This document shows positions 25,661 to 35,619 of a stretch of DNA of 64,000 bases, one piece after another. The stretch is from Candidatus Electryonea clarkiae (GTDB taxonomy: Bacteria > Electryoneota > Electryoneia > Electryoneales > Electryoneaceae). A program made the translations under genes and the position numbers. Location: assembly GCA_030765455.1 (NCBI GenBank), contig JAVCCM010000008.1, positions 1 to 64,000 of the forward strand. The letters run 5' to 3'. The notes below the pieces were generated by a model. That model was not told the origin of the DNA and searched no databases. It saw nothing but the letters and a program-made list of their open reading frames with translations. Position 1 is the stretch's first letter, and each line of letters starts with the position of its first letter.

Positions 25661-27121
25661 ATGCGCCTGTTTTCATTTATCATCATCTGCTTAGTAATTG
25701 CCAGAATGCCTGTATCAGCCCAACCACCGGATACATTATGGACTAATATTTTCGGTGGAAATTCTTCTGATCACGGTAAAAGTGTGCAACAGACGAATGA
25801 TGGTGGATTTATCATTACTGGAAGAACTTTCTCTTTCGGTGCCGGTTCGTATGATGTATGGCTGATAAAAACAGATTCAACCGGTGATGAAGAGTGGAGC
25901 CAGACTTTCGGGGGAGAATCTAATGATGAAGGCTGGAGCGTTCAGCAGACTGATGATGGTGGATATATTATTGCTGGAGTGACTGCTTCTTTCGGTGTCG
26001 GTGATCGTGCTGTGTGGCTGATAAAAACAGATTCAATTGGTGATGAAGAATGGAACCAGATATTCGGGGGAAATGAAGCTGCTTTTGGTTACAGCGTTCA
26101 GCAGACGAATGATGGTGGATATATCATTATTGGATACACTGAATCATTCGCTAATGGCCCTAACGATGTTTGGCTGATAAAAACAGATTCAGATGGCGAT
26201 GAAGAATGGTCACGGGCTTTTGGGGGCAATAGTAATGATGGTGGCAATAGCGTTCAACAGACAAGTGATGGTGGATATATCATTGCTGGAGTGACCAGTT
26301 CTTTCGGTGCTGGTTCAGGTGATGTGTGGTTGATTAAAACAGATTCAACAGGGAATGAAGAATGGAATCAGACTTTTGGGGGAACTGAGATTGATTGGGG
26401 AAACAGCGTCCAACAGACAAATGATGGAGGTTTTATCATTGCTGGCTACACAAATTCTTTCTCTGTCGGCGAGAATGATGTATGGCTGATAAAAACAGAT
26501 TCAGATGGTGATGAAGAATGGAACCGGACTTTTGGGGGAACTGGTGATGATAGCGGAGAAAGCATCCAACAGACAAATGATGGTGGATATGTAATTGCAG
26601 GGCACACCAATTCTTTCGGTGCTGGTTCTCATGATGTATGGCTTATTAAAACAGATTCAACCGGTGATGAAGAATGGAATCAGACATTTGGGGGAGAGTT
26701 TAGTGATGAAGGCTGGAGCGTTCAACAAACTGATGATGGTGGATATATAATTACTGGGAAGGTTACTAACTCTGGAGGGCAGTTGAATGATGTGTGGCTT
26801 ATTCGTCTCGCTGCGGAAGAAAATGAAATAGTTGAATCCACAACCTCCAGTCCTATAGATTATGTCCTTAAAGAAGTATATCCGAATCCTTTCAATTCAA
26901 CAACAACCATTTCAATAGATATTCCTGTAACATCCGAATTGAAACTCAATGTTTTTAACATGGCAGGTCAGGAAGTGGCAGTTCTTGCTAATGAACGCTA
27001 TTCACCCGGTTACCATAAATTCAATTTCAACGCCGATGGTCTTTCAACCGGAATCTACTTCATTCACGTTTGTGTACCGGGGAAGATGGAAGAAGTGAGA
27101 AAGATTGTGCTGATCAGGTGA
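25661..27121 (+). CDS. T9SS-sorted repeat (propeller-like) protein
   Basis: 486 residues: signal peptide (1-20, ending 'PVSAQ'), seven repeats of about 53 residues with core 'SVQQTNDGGYIIAG' ... 'DVWLIKTDSTGDEEW', then a T9SS type A tail (YPNPFNSTT ... 'STGIYFIHV' ... KIVLIR). Seven such W/G-rich repeats suggest a seven-bladed beta-propeller. The repeats are nearly identical at DNA level too. Surface exposed or secreted; ligand unknown. It stands alone. Confidence 0.92.
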   Translation: MRLFSFIIICLVIARMPVSAQPPDTLWTNIFGGNSSDHGKSVQQTNDGGFIITGRTFSFGAGSYDVWLIKTDSTGDEEWSQTFGGESNDEGWSVQQTDDGGYIIAGVTASFGVGDRAVWLIKTDSIGDEEWNQIFGGNEAAFGYSVQQTNDGGYIIIGYTESFANGPNDVWLIKTDSDGDEEWSRAFGGNSNDGGNSVQQTSDGGYIIAGVTSSFGAGSGDVWLIKTDSTGNEEWNQTFGGTEIDWGNSVQQTNDGGFIIAGYTNSFSVGENDVWLIKTDSDGDEEWNRTFGGTGDDSGESIQQTNDGGYVIAGHTNSFGAGSHDVWLIKTDSTGDEEWNQTFGGEFSDEGWSVQQTDDGGYIITGKVTNSGGQLNDVWLIRLAAEENEIVESTTSSPIDYVLKEVYPNPFNSTTTISIDIPVTSELKLNVFNMAGQEVAVLANERYSPGYHKFNFNADGLSTGIYFIHVCVPGKMEEVRKIVLIR

Positions 27122-27282
27122 GCAGGTGAATATCTTGAGCAATTAATTTTGCACATGTGCATATATTGCATAATTTATTGGGTTATCAAAAGTACTGAAA
27201 TGATTTCATGTATATCACTATGCATTTGATTAATATATATATGGATTATTTCATGTTCATAATATTCCCTTTTTATTAACCT

Positions 27283-27297
27283 TGGCACATAGATTGC
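27283..27297 (+). promoter_or_regulatory. Sigma-54 promoter match upstream of envelope genes
   Basis: TGGCAC, five bases (ATAGA), then TTGC: canonical -24/-12 spacing, ending 43 bases before the ATG at 27341. A T-rich tract (about 27265-27276) precedes it. No enhancer-binding activator gene is nearby. Confidence 0.55.
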
Positions 27298-27340
27298 GTA
27301 GCTATTAATAAACATCGATTTCGTCGGAGGGAAATGCAGA

Positions 27341-28009
27341 ATGCGTCGTTTATCTCAGACTATAGTTATTCTGGTTATATTATTTCTGCCACCGTTATTA
27401 TGTGCGAAAAATATTGGTTTAGGATGCCGAATCCTGAATACACAAGGTTTTGGTGGTGAAATAACTGGACAAATTTTTGAGCGGTTGAACGCACGGATCG
27501 GTTACAATTATTATAAATTTGGTTTCAATATAGATGTTGAAGATGTAAACCTTGACAATGAATTAATCCTAAGTTCCGCCAATTTCCTGGCGGATTATTT
27601 TTTTATTTCAGATCGTTGGCGATTCTCTGCCGGAATTATCCTCAATAATAATAGGACGGAAATCCTGGGAGCACATACAGATACTGTCTTATTTGGCGGT
27701 CTTGAAATACCCCCTGATGAACTCGGAAACATGACAGTTAATATTACTTTCGACAAACTGGCTCCGTATCTGGGCATCGGATATGGGAATCCCGTAGGAG
27801 AAGGAAGATTTGCTTTTGTTTTCGACTTTGGCTTTTTCTTCCAGAATTCCTCGAACGTTTCACTCAAGGCAACAGGTTTGATCGAGCGGACTGAGAGGAA
27901 CGCATATATTATTGAAAATAACCTGAAAGATTTTCGTTTTATGCCGGTAATATCTTTGGGTGTGGCATACCGAATATTTGAACACAAACTTCCAAGCCTG
28001 AAAGGATAA
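27341..28009 (+). CDS. Small outer membrane beta-barrel protein, unknown function
   Basis: 222 residues with signal peptide (1-22, ending 'LLCAK'). The remainder alternates polar and aromatic residues in short strands separated by turns ('NARIGYNYYKFGFNI', 'WRFSAGIIL', 'YLGIGYGNP', 'FAFVFDFGFFF'), as in an 8-10 strand barrel. No specific family recognised. Five bases separate it from the next gene, so they form an operon under the sigma-54 site. Confidence 0.65.
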   Translation: MRRLSQTIVILVILFLPPLLCAKNIGLGCRILNTQGFGGEITGQIFERLNARIGYNYYKFGFNIDVEDVNLDNELILSSANFLADYFFISDRWRFSAGIILNNNRTEILGAHTDTVLFGGLEIPPDELGNMTVNITFDKLAPYLGIGYGNPVGEGRFAFVFDFGFFFQNSSNVSLKATGLIERTERNAYIIENNLKDFRFMPVISLGVAYRIFEHKLPSLKG

Positions 28010-28014
28010 CTGAG

Positions 28015-30966
28015 ATGATACGCCATATTTTCCACATCATAATCGTTTCTGTAGTGATCAGTATTCCAGTTGTATTTATTAATTGTTCTATCAATAATCC
28101 CATGGAGGATTTCAGGATTATTGTTAAAGGACCGGCATTAGGTACTTCTTTCGCTGGAAGGTTTGTTAACACTGCTGATGGTTTGCCCATATTCGACAGT
28201 GTTGTTGAAGTTAATATTGAGGGACCTGATAAGGAAAAGATCGCCAATTTAAGTAATACTCCCAAGGTGCAATTTAAGGCTCCATCAGGTTTTCTGAGTT
28301 TTTCGTTATTGAAAGATATTATTCCCAGTGAAGAGGAACCAGTTGAGTTCATCGTTGTTGCCCACGCTGAGGACTACGTCTCAACCAGTAAAAGATTCGT
28401 CATAACTGAACCTGACGATTATGATTTTTCTATTCGAATGGTGAATATTGAAAATACTCCTCCCGGTGTTTCAGCGGTTATTGACAGCAGTGGAATTGTT
28501 GAAAACGGTTTTTTAGATCGACCGATCATCCTGACCACCGAGAGTGTATCGGAAGAAGGAAAATCACAAGGAGCAACGGTTTCGATACCTGCAAACATAA
28601 TTCTTCGTGATGCTGAAGGAAATTTTTTAATCGGAAGAATAACCACAAGCCTTGTTCACTTTACTACGCAGGACGAACAATCAGTTTCAGCATTTCCGGG
28701 TGGGTTTGAGGTGGAAGCATCCATTGACGGCCAGCAAGAGGAAGTCCTTTTTTTTACTGGAGGTTTTGCAGCGATTGATATGGTTGATGAAGAAGGACGT
28801 TCAGCTCATACATTGGAAAATGGTAAGATAAACATTCAAATGGATTTGGATAATGAACTTCTGAATCCCGAAACTGGAGAAATAGTTCAATCCGGTGATG
28901 AAATCGGAACCTGGAGTTACGATGATCTTACAGGCGAGTGGGCATTTGAAGGCAATATTGAGGTAATGTCAGGTGATGGTTCAGGTCAATTCGGAACATC
29001 ATTTGATGTCACGCACCTCACATGGTGGAATCTGGATTGGAAAGGTAACACTTGCCCAAGTGGTGTTTCACTTGTTTTCACAGGTGGAGGAAATTTTGGT
29101 AAAACTATTAGACTTTCCACTGAAAATCCCTATCAATGGATGCGTGAAAATACTACTGAGGACAACAGGTTCAATTTCAGGAATTTTCCATTGAACGTTC
29201 CGATTAAGATTGAGGTAAATATCAATGGATTCGAAACTATATTTGCAACAACTATAACCGTAACCGACTGCGATCATACATTTGAAATCAATATACCGGA
29301 AAGTGGTGATTTGGTGGATTACACATGTGCCATACGTGCTTATTGTAAAGATGATCCCGATATCAGGTTTGGTCCTTCGATTCCGGTTTATTATAAACTT
29401 TCCAGTGAGGAAATATATGCTTATGGTGGAGTTATGGATGGTGGTGAATTCACGTTCGAAAATCTTATATGGGGTGAAAAATACCAATTCATGGGTGTAT
29501 ATGAAGATCAACCGCCATTTGTCGCTGAACAGATTGTCGGACTGGTGGATACATTCTATATCGAATACCCTCTTGATGAATCATTTTGTGATGGTGAGGA
29601 ACCTGGGTATAACAGTCGCCTGATAAGAGAGAACCCCTGGGGATTGGTCACCCGTCATAAAGATGGATATCCTCAAAGTTTTCCATTCCCATATTATATG
29701 TATTTCAGTCCAGGAGGAACCGGTAATTATCATATCCAGAACCAGCTTTACCCATTAGTTTGGAGCACTTATGATCACGACCTGATGTTATTTATTCCAA
29801 ATGGATTACCTCGAATGGGAACGTTTGAGGTTATTGATGATGGGGATAATGTATATCTTGAATACGATTATGATATTAACAGTAGAACTGAGAATTCATC
29901 ATATAATGAAACCTACGTGTTGATGGGCAGAATTGGTGAAATATTTGATATTATCGATCTCCATTCTGACAGAACTTTCTTCCGCGCTGAAGTGCGAGAG
30001 AATGGCGTACTGACACAGGAGCATCCCACTTATTTGCAATTTCAAAACTCAGATGGTGGATTTGGGAATGACGGTGTGATTATTGATAGAAACAGAGAAC
30101 AAGAATTCAGCCTGTACAATTATATTGATACACTTTTTTGGGATGAAAGCCTTTGGGAGGGTGAACGGAAAATCATTCAGGTCGAATCATCTCTTGATGA
30201 TACCTCATTTACTATATCCTCTGTAGATCATAACGGTGCCACGTTAGCTGAGGAGTACGTTCCATTGTATCACTCAAGACTAAATCATACTCTTTTACAG
30301 CTAACCTCACATTCGATAGGCGGTACCGAATATGATACAGAGAAGTGGATACTCTTAACTGCTGACAACCTCAATCAGTTCACCTGGGAAGATGACGAAA
30401 TGGAACTTCTCTATTCTGTCAGATACAATGATGAGAAGTGGTTATTCCAAATGCAGGATTTTCCCTCCGTTCGCCGGTACGATGGCGCCTGGAATGGAAA
30501 TGACCTGGAGTTAAGTCGCCAGACAGTTGACGGTATGGAGATTGAAACATTCAGACTGGTTAACCAGGACGAAACCCTTAGTGGAACCTGGCGTCTTACT
30601 GAGCGACTTGTTGACGGTACTGCTGAACCACCGGAGTCAATTGATGAGTATCTCCAGATCAATAGCTCCGGAATATTAGCCAGATACACATGGAGTGCCG
30701 CATACGATGTGTATATAAATATTGGATGGAAATATTGGTTCATCAACTCAGAAAATGAAATGTGGTTTATCGTGAATCATAACAATCCTGTACTTATTTC
30801 TGAATATAATCGCATTAATGATTCTTCTTTCAGCATCAGTTTCGAACAGGACAGGGAAGAAATTGTTGAAACCTATGAATTTCCTCAACCACCGGGAACA
30901 CTACAATTTGTCCCTCCATCAATTCATGGAGAGAGAAATAATGCAATAAGCTCTTTATGGCGATAA
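28015..30966 (+). CDS. Large lipoprotein with carboxypeptidase-regulatory-like domains
   Basis: 983 residues. A signal segment ends in a loose lipobox with Cys24 ('VVFINCSIN'), so a lipoprotein is likely. Residues about 40-330 resemble the family in which CarboxypepD_reg-like beta-sandwiches precede a block of 'ATVSIPANIILRDAEG', 'FPGGFEVEA' and 'WNLDWKGNTCPSG' (seen in CILP-like and other surface proteins). Residues about 370-530 contain further beta-sandwich repeats, and the C-terminal 430 residues are W/E-rich strands like lipocalin-type or DUF sheets. There is no T9SS tail, unlike most large exported proteins here. Function unknown. Confidence 0.65.
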   Translation: MIRHIFHIIIVSVVISIPVVFINCSINNPMEDFRIIVKGPALGTSFAGRFVNTADGLPIFDSVVEVNIEGPDKEKIANLSNTPKVQFKAPSGFLSFSLLKDIIPSEEEPVEFIVVAHAEDYVSTSKRFVITEPDDYDFSIRMVNIENTPPGVSAVIDSSGIVENGFLDRPIILTTESVSEEGKSQGATVSIPANIILRDAEGNFLIGRITTSLVHFTTQDEQSVSAFPGGFEVEASIDGQQEEVLFFTGGFAAIDMVDEEGRSAHTLENGKINIQMDLDNELLNPETGEIVQSGDEIGTWSYDDLTGEWAFEGNIEVMSGDGSGQFGTSFDVTHLTWWNLDWKGNTCPSGVSLVFTGGGNFGKTIRLSTENPYQWMRENTTEDNRFNFRNFPLNVPIKIEVNINGFETIFATTITVTDCDHTFEINIPESGDLVDYTCAIRAYCKDDPDIRFGPSIPVYYKLSSEEIYAYGGVMDGGEFTFENLIWGEKYQFMGVYEDQPPFVAEQIVGLVDTFYIEYPLDESFCDGEEPGYNSRLIRENPWGLVTRHKDGYPQSFPFPYYMYFSPGGTGNYHIQNQLYPLVWSTYDHDLMLFIPNGLPRMGTFEVIDDGDNVYLEYDYDINSRTENSSYNETYVLMGRIGEIFDIIDLHSDRTFFRAEVRENGVLTQEHPTYLQFQNSDGGFGNDGVIIDRNREQEFSLYNYIDTLFWDESLWEGERKIIQVESSLDDTSFTISSVDHNGATLAEEYVPLYHSRLNHTLLQLTSHSIGGTEYDTEKWILLTADNLNQFTWEDDEMELLYSVRYNDEKWLFQMQDFPSVRRYDGAWNGNDLELSRQTVDGMEIETFRLVNQDETLSGTWRLTERLVDGTAEPPESIDEYLQINSSGILARYTWSAAYDVYINIGWKYWFINSENEMWFIVNHNNPVLISEYNRINDSSFSISFEQDREEIVETYEFPQPPGTLQFVPPSIHGERNNAISSLWR

Positions 30967-31006
30967 CAATACTGTACTGGAATTTGATTTAAACGGTTGA
31001 AGTGAC

Positions 31007-31069
31007 GTAGCCCGGATTTTAAATCAGGGAATGTGTTGATTCTATTGCATATTGGCAGCATTGATTCTA
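31007..31069. repeat. GTAGCCCGGATT repeat, left-half copy
   Basis: GTAGCCCGGATT, AATC-GGGAAT, GTTGATTCTATTG and ATTGGCAGCAT are shared in order with 31466-31520. Confidence 0.75.
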
Positions 31070-31108
31070 TTATTCATGTACTATTTAGATTTGGAAGGTG
31101 ATGGGTAG

Positions 31109-31378
31109 ATGATTGTATCAATTATTTACTTGATATTAGCGATTGTAGCGATCTATATATTACATAAATTCGTTATACGTCGTAAATTGATTTTATATAT
31201 TCTTATTGTTGTAGGTTATATATACTCTATATTTGGAGTTCTTGATAATCTCATGATGGACAAAAGCGCAAGTTTCACCATTGTTGATGCTATTGGTGAT
31301 GGTTCTGCAAATGTATTAAGGTTAGCAATTCTTGTCGGAGCTGTTGCACTTATAATTAAAATTTTCAGGAAGAAATAA
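31109..31378 (+). CDS. Small membrane protein, unknown
   Basis: 89 residues with hydrophobic segments at about 2-18, 28-45 and 66-85 and a C-terminal KIFRKK. No family recognised. The ATG has an AAGGTGATGG stretch upstream that can act as a ribosome site. Two copies of one palindromic repeat flank the gene (31007 and 31466). Confidence 0.5.
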   Translation: MIVSIIYLILAIVAIYILHKFVIRRKLILYILIVVGYIYSIFGVLDNLMMDKSASFTIVDAIGDGSANVLRLAILVGAVALIIKIFRKK

Positions 31379-31465
31379 CTATATCAGAATCTTAACATTG
31401 ATAATTTTGTAAAGTGCCCCCCATTGTCAAGACCACCGGAGCCTGATTTATATGTGGAGAGTGGC

Positions 31466-31554
31466 GTAGCCCGGATTCTCGAATCCGGGAATACGTTGAT
31501 TCTATTGTATTATGGCAGCATATGTTTTCCCCGGATTCAAGAATCGCGGGCTAC
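31466..31554. repeat. GTAGCCCGGATT palindromic element (89 bp)
   Basis: Left arm GTAGCCCGGATTC.CGAATCCGGG, right arm CCCCGGATTC...GCGGGCTAC. Full-length relative of 31007-31069. The rest of 31379-31662 shows no gene. Confidence 0.8.
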
Positions 31555-31662
31555 TTCGCATAGTACACTTGGTAAAATTTACCAGCATTCCGACCCTATG
31601 AGATCAACGTACACAACATTTAGGATTTGACCCTCTGGATTGTTTTTAAGGTCAATCCTTTA

Positions 31663-34299
31663 TCATTTCATCTTCATTCCCCGCATCATTCCGGGCATTT
31701 TGGGCATGGTTTCTTCGGTTGCTTCGGGTTTGCCGTACACTGTGACCTCATTTTTTGATGGAGCCAAGTATTTTGAAGCAGTCTTTTTCACTTGCTTTAG
31801 TGAAACTGCTTTGAGTTGGTCATACAATTCCCAGGTGAAGAGGGGGTTATCGTGGAGCGCTGCATCATTTCCCAATGCCATTGCCAGGTTGATACGGCTG
31901 GAATACCTGCGGAGAGTCTTTCCCAGTAGTGATTGTCTTGCTACTTCCATTCGATGTTCGTCAAAATCTCCGGATGTGATTGTAGCAAGATGTTGATATA
32001 CAATATCCCGGGATTCCTTAAGATGTTCTTCAGGTAAGCCCATTGATACATAAAAGGCTCCCCAGCCATCACGCGTTTCGAGCCTGCTTCCGGCTCCATA
32101 AGCCCAACCTTTTTTCTCACCTAAATCCCTGTAGATCAGGTCAGAAACCATAGAATTTGCAATCATCAGCGCGGGAATGTCTTCTTTTGGAAGATTCTGA
32201 ATAAGGAAACCACTTGCCAGGAAACCCTGTCTGCCTGAGCCGGTTGCTTCGCTGACTCCTGGCTGCGATTCCGGAATCACTGTTGCTGGTGGTTTGAATC
32301 GTGTCGATGGCATCTCTCCAAAGATAGATTTCGCCACCTCGATAACTTCTTCATTGGGTGCTGGTGAGAGAATTGATATTACCAGGTTATCCGGTGAAAA
32401 ACTTATATCATAAAGTTCCTTTAAAGAATTAGAATCCAGTGTTTTATGTGATGAAGCATCTCCATATATCTTGGACGTAATGTAGTGATTTCCATATAAC
32501 CTGTGTTTGAAATCGCTCATGGTACGCGAAGATAATTTGCCCTGACCTCTTGTAATTATCCCTTTCTGCTCAGTTTTAGCGAGGGAGATATTTTCATCAG
32601 TTATCCGGGGTGATTCGATCATTTTACCAAGAAGCCTCATAGCCGCCGCCCAGCGATCAGCAATTACCTGGATTCGAATAAAACTGTAATCAGGTATAGT
32701 CCTGTAATTATCCATAGGCACACGGGGATCGTCAACAGAGGAGAGTTCCATCCCGATCTCGTTCATCTCCATGTTTAATGCATCTTGATCAGCATCGCCA
32801 TAACCATTAGTAAGTATGCGATGGAGGATATCTACCCAGCCACGCCTTTCGTCTCCTTCCCATAACGAGCGGTGTTTTACCACGAGATGAATGCCGGTGA
32901 CCGGAGTGCCGTCAATCTGGCGGGCAAGGATGATCATGCCGTTATCAAGTGTATCAGCCAACAGATCACCGAGGGAAACTCCAGCTTGGTCGAGGGCATC
33001 GGGACGAGGCAGATAAGCGCTGGCAACATAATAAGGCTCTGAAAACCAACGATTAGCTGCATCAGTTGCCTCTTTACTCCTGACCAGGGATCGTTGATTG
33101 TCTAGTACTTCCCATAAACCATACGGAGCTAAGGCAAGCTTTGGAACTAACAGGAATGAACCATACTGGACTTGTTCCCCAAAGAATAGCTCATCGCGTT
33201 TGTTCTCTTCATATTTCATTATCAATGATTCATCTGAAAATTGATACTGGGAGAATTCGTGTACCGTGGTAATTATTTTGTTGATTACATCCTCAGCATC
33301 AGTTCCCGGTAATAATGAAGCAGTTATGTTCAATACACTGAAATCAGGATCATTGGTAATATCTGAGTAAACATAGGTAACCAATGGAGGACCCTGCTTC
33401 TGAAGTGCTTTTTCTAATTCATTATCTACGAAGTTTTGAATCAATGTATAAGCAGGATAGTCAACGTCATCAAAACCGGGAGCCTGGAACGAGACAGTGA
33501 CGGTACCGCTGCGAACATCACCATAACTGATATGGTTCCTGCCCTGATGCCAGTCATCAAATCCCACTGGCCAGCTTTCGGGACGTTCAGGCAATTTTTT
33601 CGCCGGTTCTGAACCGTAAACTTCATTGGCGAGTTTTTCCATTTCCTCAAAGTTGAGATCACCCTTTAGAACTAATGTCATATTATTGACTGCATACCAG
33701 TCATCGTGAAACTTAGCTACAGTATCTCGTGTCAACTGGCGTATTCCGTTGGCAGAACTAAGTGTGGGAAACGAATATGGCGTTGTTCCATAAACATTCC
33801 TCAGGTGTGCTACCTCTGCAGGATAGGAAGAACGATTGTAGCTTTGTTCGATCTCTGCAATTACTCTTCCTTTTTCAACATCAAAAGTGTCAGCCGGAAT
33901 ATTAGAGTGTAGTATCATATCAGCTTGTATCTGCATTGCCTGGAGAGCATGTTCGTTTGGAACGACAAGTATATAGTTAGTGTATGTTTTGCTGGTCTGG
34001 GCGTTGTAATAGGCTCCCATCAGATCCATTGCATCATAGATTTCGCCCTGGGTGCGTGTTTCAGTTCCGCGAAATAACATGTGCTCAAGCATATGAGTTG
34101 ATCCGGCAGTGGAAAGATTTTCAAAACTTGATCCTGTCCTGACAATTATGAGCGATGACAACAGTGGAGTTGATGCATCAGGCATCAAAACCAGGTCAAG
34201 TCCATTCTCGAGTGTGATTGTTCTTACTTCACCGGAAAAAGAGATATTACTCAAACAAACAATCAATAATAAAATTATGACTTCTTTACCGTAACGCAT
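31663..34299 (-). CDS. M16 family zinc metalloprotease (insulinase/pitrilysin-like), two-domain
   Basis: 878 residues from ATG 34299, preferred over ATG 34314 because GGAG lies 5 bases upstream. Signal peptide about 1-22. The inverted zinc motif is HMLEH (69-73) with a downstream acidic ligand region in 'KGRVIAEIEQSY'. The second half (from about 440) repeats the fold without the zinc motif ('DTLDNGMIILARQIDGTPVTGIHLVVK'), as in fused active-inactive M16 proteins. A Met/Lys/Pro-rich tail (PKMPGMMRGMKMK) ends the protein. Periplasmic peptide degradation is the expected role. Confidence 0.93.
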   Translation of the reverse strand: MRYGKEVIILLLIVCLSNISFSGEVRTITLENGLDLVLMPDASTPLLSSLIIVRTGSSFENLSTAGSTHMLEHMLFRGTETRTQGEIYDAMDLMGAYYNAQTSKTYTNYILVVPNEHALQAMQIQADMILHSNIPADTFDVEKGRVIAEIEQSYNRSSYPAEVAHLRNVYGTTPYSFPTLSSANGIRQLTRDTVAKFHDDWYAVNNMTLVLKGDLNFEEMEKLANEVYGSEPAKKLPERPESWPVGFDDWHQGRNHISYGDVRSGTVTVSFQAPGFDDVDYPAYTLIQNFVDNELEKALQKQGPPLVTYVYSDITNDPDFSVLNITASLLPGTDAEDVINKIITTVHEFSQYQFSDESLIMKYEENKRDELFFGEQVQYGSFLLVPKLALAPYGLWEVLDNQRSLVRSKEATDAANRWFSEPYYVASAYLPRPDALDQAGVSLGDLLADTLDNGMIILARQIDGTPVTGIHLVVKHRSLWEGDERRGWVDILHRILTNGYGDADQDALNMEMNEIGMELSSVDDPRVPMDNYRTIPDYSFIRIQVIADRWAAAMRLLGKMIESPRITDENISLAKTEQKGIITRGQGKLSSRTMSDFKHRLYGNHYITSKIYGDASSHKTLDSNSLKELYDISFSPDNLVISILSPAPNEEVIEVAKSIFGEMPSTRFKPPATVIPESQPGVSEATGSGRQGFLASGFLIQNLPKEDIPALMIANSMVSDLIYRDLGEKKGWAYGAGSRLETRDGWGAFYVSMGLPEEHLKESRDIVYQHLATITSGDFDEHRMEVARQSLLGKTLRRYSSRINLAMALGNDAALHDNPLFTWELYDQLKAVSLKQVKKTASKYLAPSKNEVTVYGKPEATEETMPKMPGMMRGMKMK

Positions 34300-34347
34300 T
34301 TCTACTCCGTTCACATCTGAATCAATTAAGAAAGTGTATAGTTTGGT

Positions 34348-34425
34348 GTCATTCCTGCGAAGGCAGGAATCTATTGTGTCAATAATATCAAGTAGTTACT
34401 GGATTCCTGCCTTCGCAGGAATGAC
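34348..34425. repeat. GTCATTCCTGCGAAGG palindromic element (78 bp)
   Basis: Arms of 24 bases, GTCATTCCTGCGAAGGCAGG... and its reverse complement ending GCAGGAATGAC, around a 29-base middle. Lies between two minus-strand genes. Confidence 0.88.
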
Positions 34426-34467
34426 ATGGTTGATTAATCTAAATAAACAAGTACCAATTAATGAAGT

Positions 34468-35538
34468 CTAACTTTGTTCGTCCTGAATAAGTTCCTCAAA
34501 AGCGATCATATTATTAACGTCACCCAGTATTAACAGGCGGTCTTCTGCACGAAAAACACTTGTGGCTTCGGGATGCATCAGTACATCTCCATCTGCTCTC
34601 TTGATAGCCATGATCAATGCACCGTCAGTAACTCGTCTGATATTTGCCTCAATTATAGATTTGCCAACCAAAGCACAATCTGGTTCGAGAATGAATTCCC
34701 GCATCTGGTAATTATATCCCAGGCGACCCATGAAGAGATCAAAAAACTCTATGAGGCTGGGATTCAACGCTTGTGTGGTCATTCTTTTTGCGCCCATTCT
34801 GAAAGGAAGCTCGATACGGTTTGCGCCCGCTCTTGTTAGTTTTGCCTCAGAACTTTCTTCTACACCACGTGCAACGATAATTATATCAGGATTTAATGTC
34901 CGTGCTGCAATGGTTACCATCACATTTCCCGATTCACCGGTGAGAGCTGCGATTAAGCTGTGAGCGTGTTCAACACCTGCTTCGAGCAGGATCTCGTCAT
35001 CGGAAGCATCCCCCTGAAGAACCAGGATACCTTTTTCAACTGCCTGTTTTACATGGTCAGGATTTTGTTCGATTACACAAAATGCGTGTTTCCTAAGAAT
35101 TAATTCGCGCGCAATTTCACGTCCAAGTTTACCATATCCAGCTACTATTATATGATCACGCACTTTCATTAATCTGTCTTTCATGCGTTTCCCTCGCATT
35201 CTTTCTGAGATTTCTCCACTCACGAGATAAGTCGTGATTGTACCCATCGTTATAGTACCGATAGTCAATCCTGAAATGATAATAATTATTGTGAGAATTC
35301 TACTTGCTGTGTGTAAGATTACAACTTCTGCAAAACCAACGGTACTAAGTGTAATAATTGTCATATAGAGCGCAGAAATAAATGATGCGCTCTCCAATAT
35401 CATATACCCGAATGTCCCTGTGAGAACAACACATATTAGAAGAACGAGATAGAGGAAAAGCCGGCGAAGAACCCCACTGCTGCCAACAGTGTGGAGTATT
35501 GGAAGATGGCGAATATTTTTTTTAGTTTTTGCTTTCAC
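34468..35538 (-). CDS. Potassium channel with RCK (TrkA-N/TrkA-C) domains
   Basis: 356 residues. Two membrane segments (about 26-48 and 79-105) frame a pore helix with filter T-V-G-F-A-E (66-71); the standard filter is TVGYGD. A cytoplasmic RCK_N domain follows with nucleotide loop 'VAGYGKLGR' (132-140), 'VIEQNPDH' and 'GDASDDEIL', then an RCK_C domain (about 270-350). This is the MthK-like two-TM architecture, gated by ligands binding the RCK ring. The filter change (Y to F, GD to AE) may alter selectivity. Confidence 0.9.
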   Translation of the reverse strand: MKAKTKKNIRHLPILHTVGSSGVLRRLFLYLVLLICVVLTGTFGYMILESASFISALYMTIITLSTVGFAEVVILHTASRILTIIIIISGLTIGTITMGTITTYLVSGEISERMRGKRMKDRLMKVRDHIIVAGYGKLGREIARELILRKHAFCVIEQNPDHVKQAVEKGILVLQGDASDDEILLEAGVEHAHSLIAALTGESGNVMVTIAARTLNPDIIIVARGVEESSEAKLTRAGANRIELPFRMGAKRMTTQALNPSLIEFFDLFMGRLGYNYQMREFILEPDCALVGKSIIEANIRRVTDGALIMAIKRADGDVLMHPEATSVFRAEDRLLILGDVNNMIAFEELIQDEQS

Positions 35539-35619
35539 ATGAGTTGAATGGTTTATTCTTTAAAAATTCTGTTACAGTAATAAATCAAGATAAACAATCA
35601 TTTCTGCAATGCAATACAT

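Noticed and set aside
31640-31996. 118-codon plus-strand frame opposite the M16 protease
   Set aside because: Antisense shadow of a clearly conserved protease domain.
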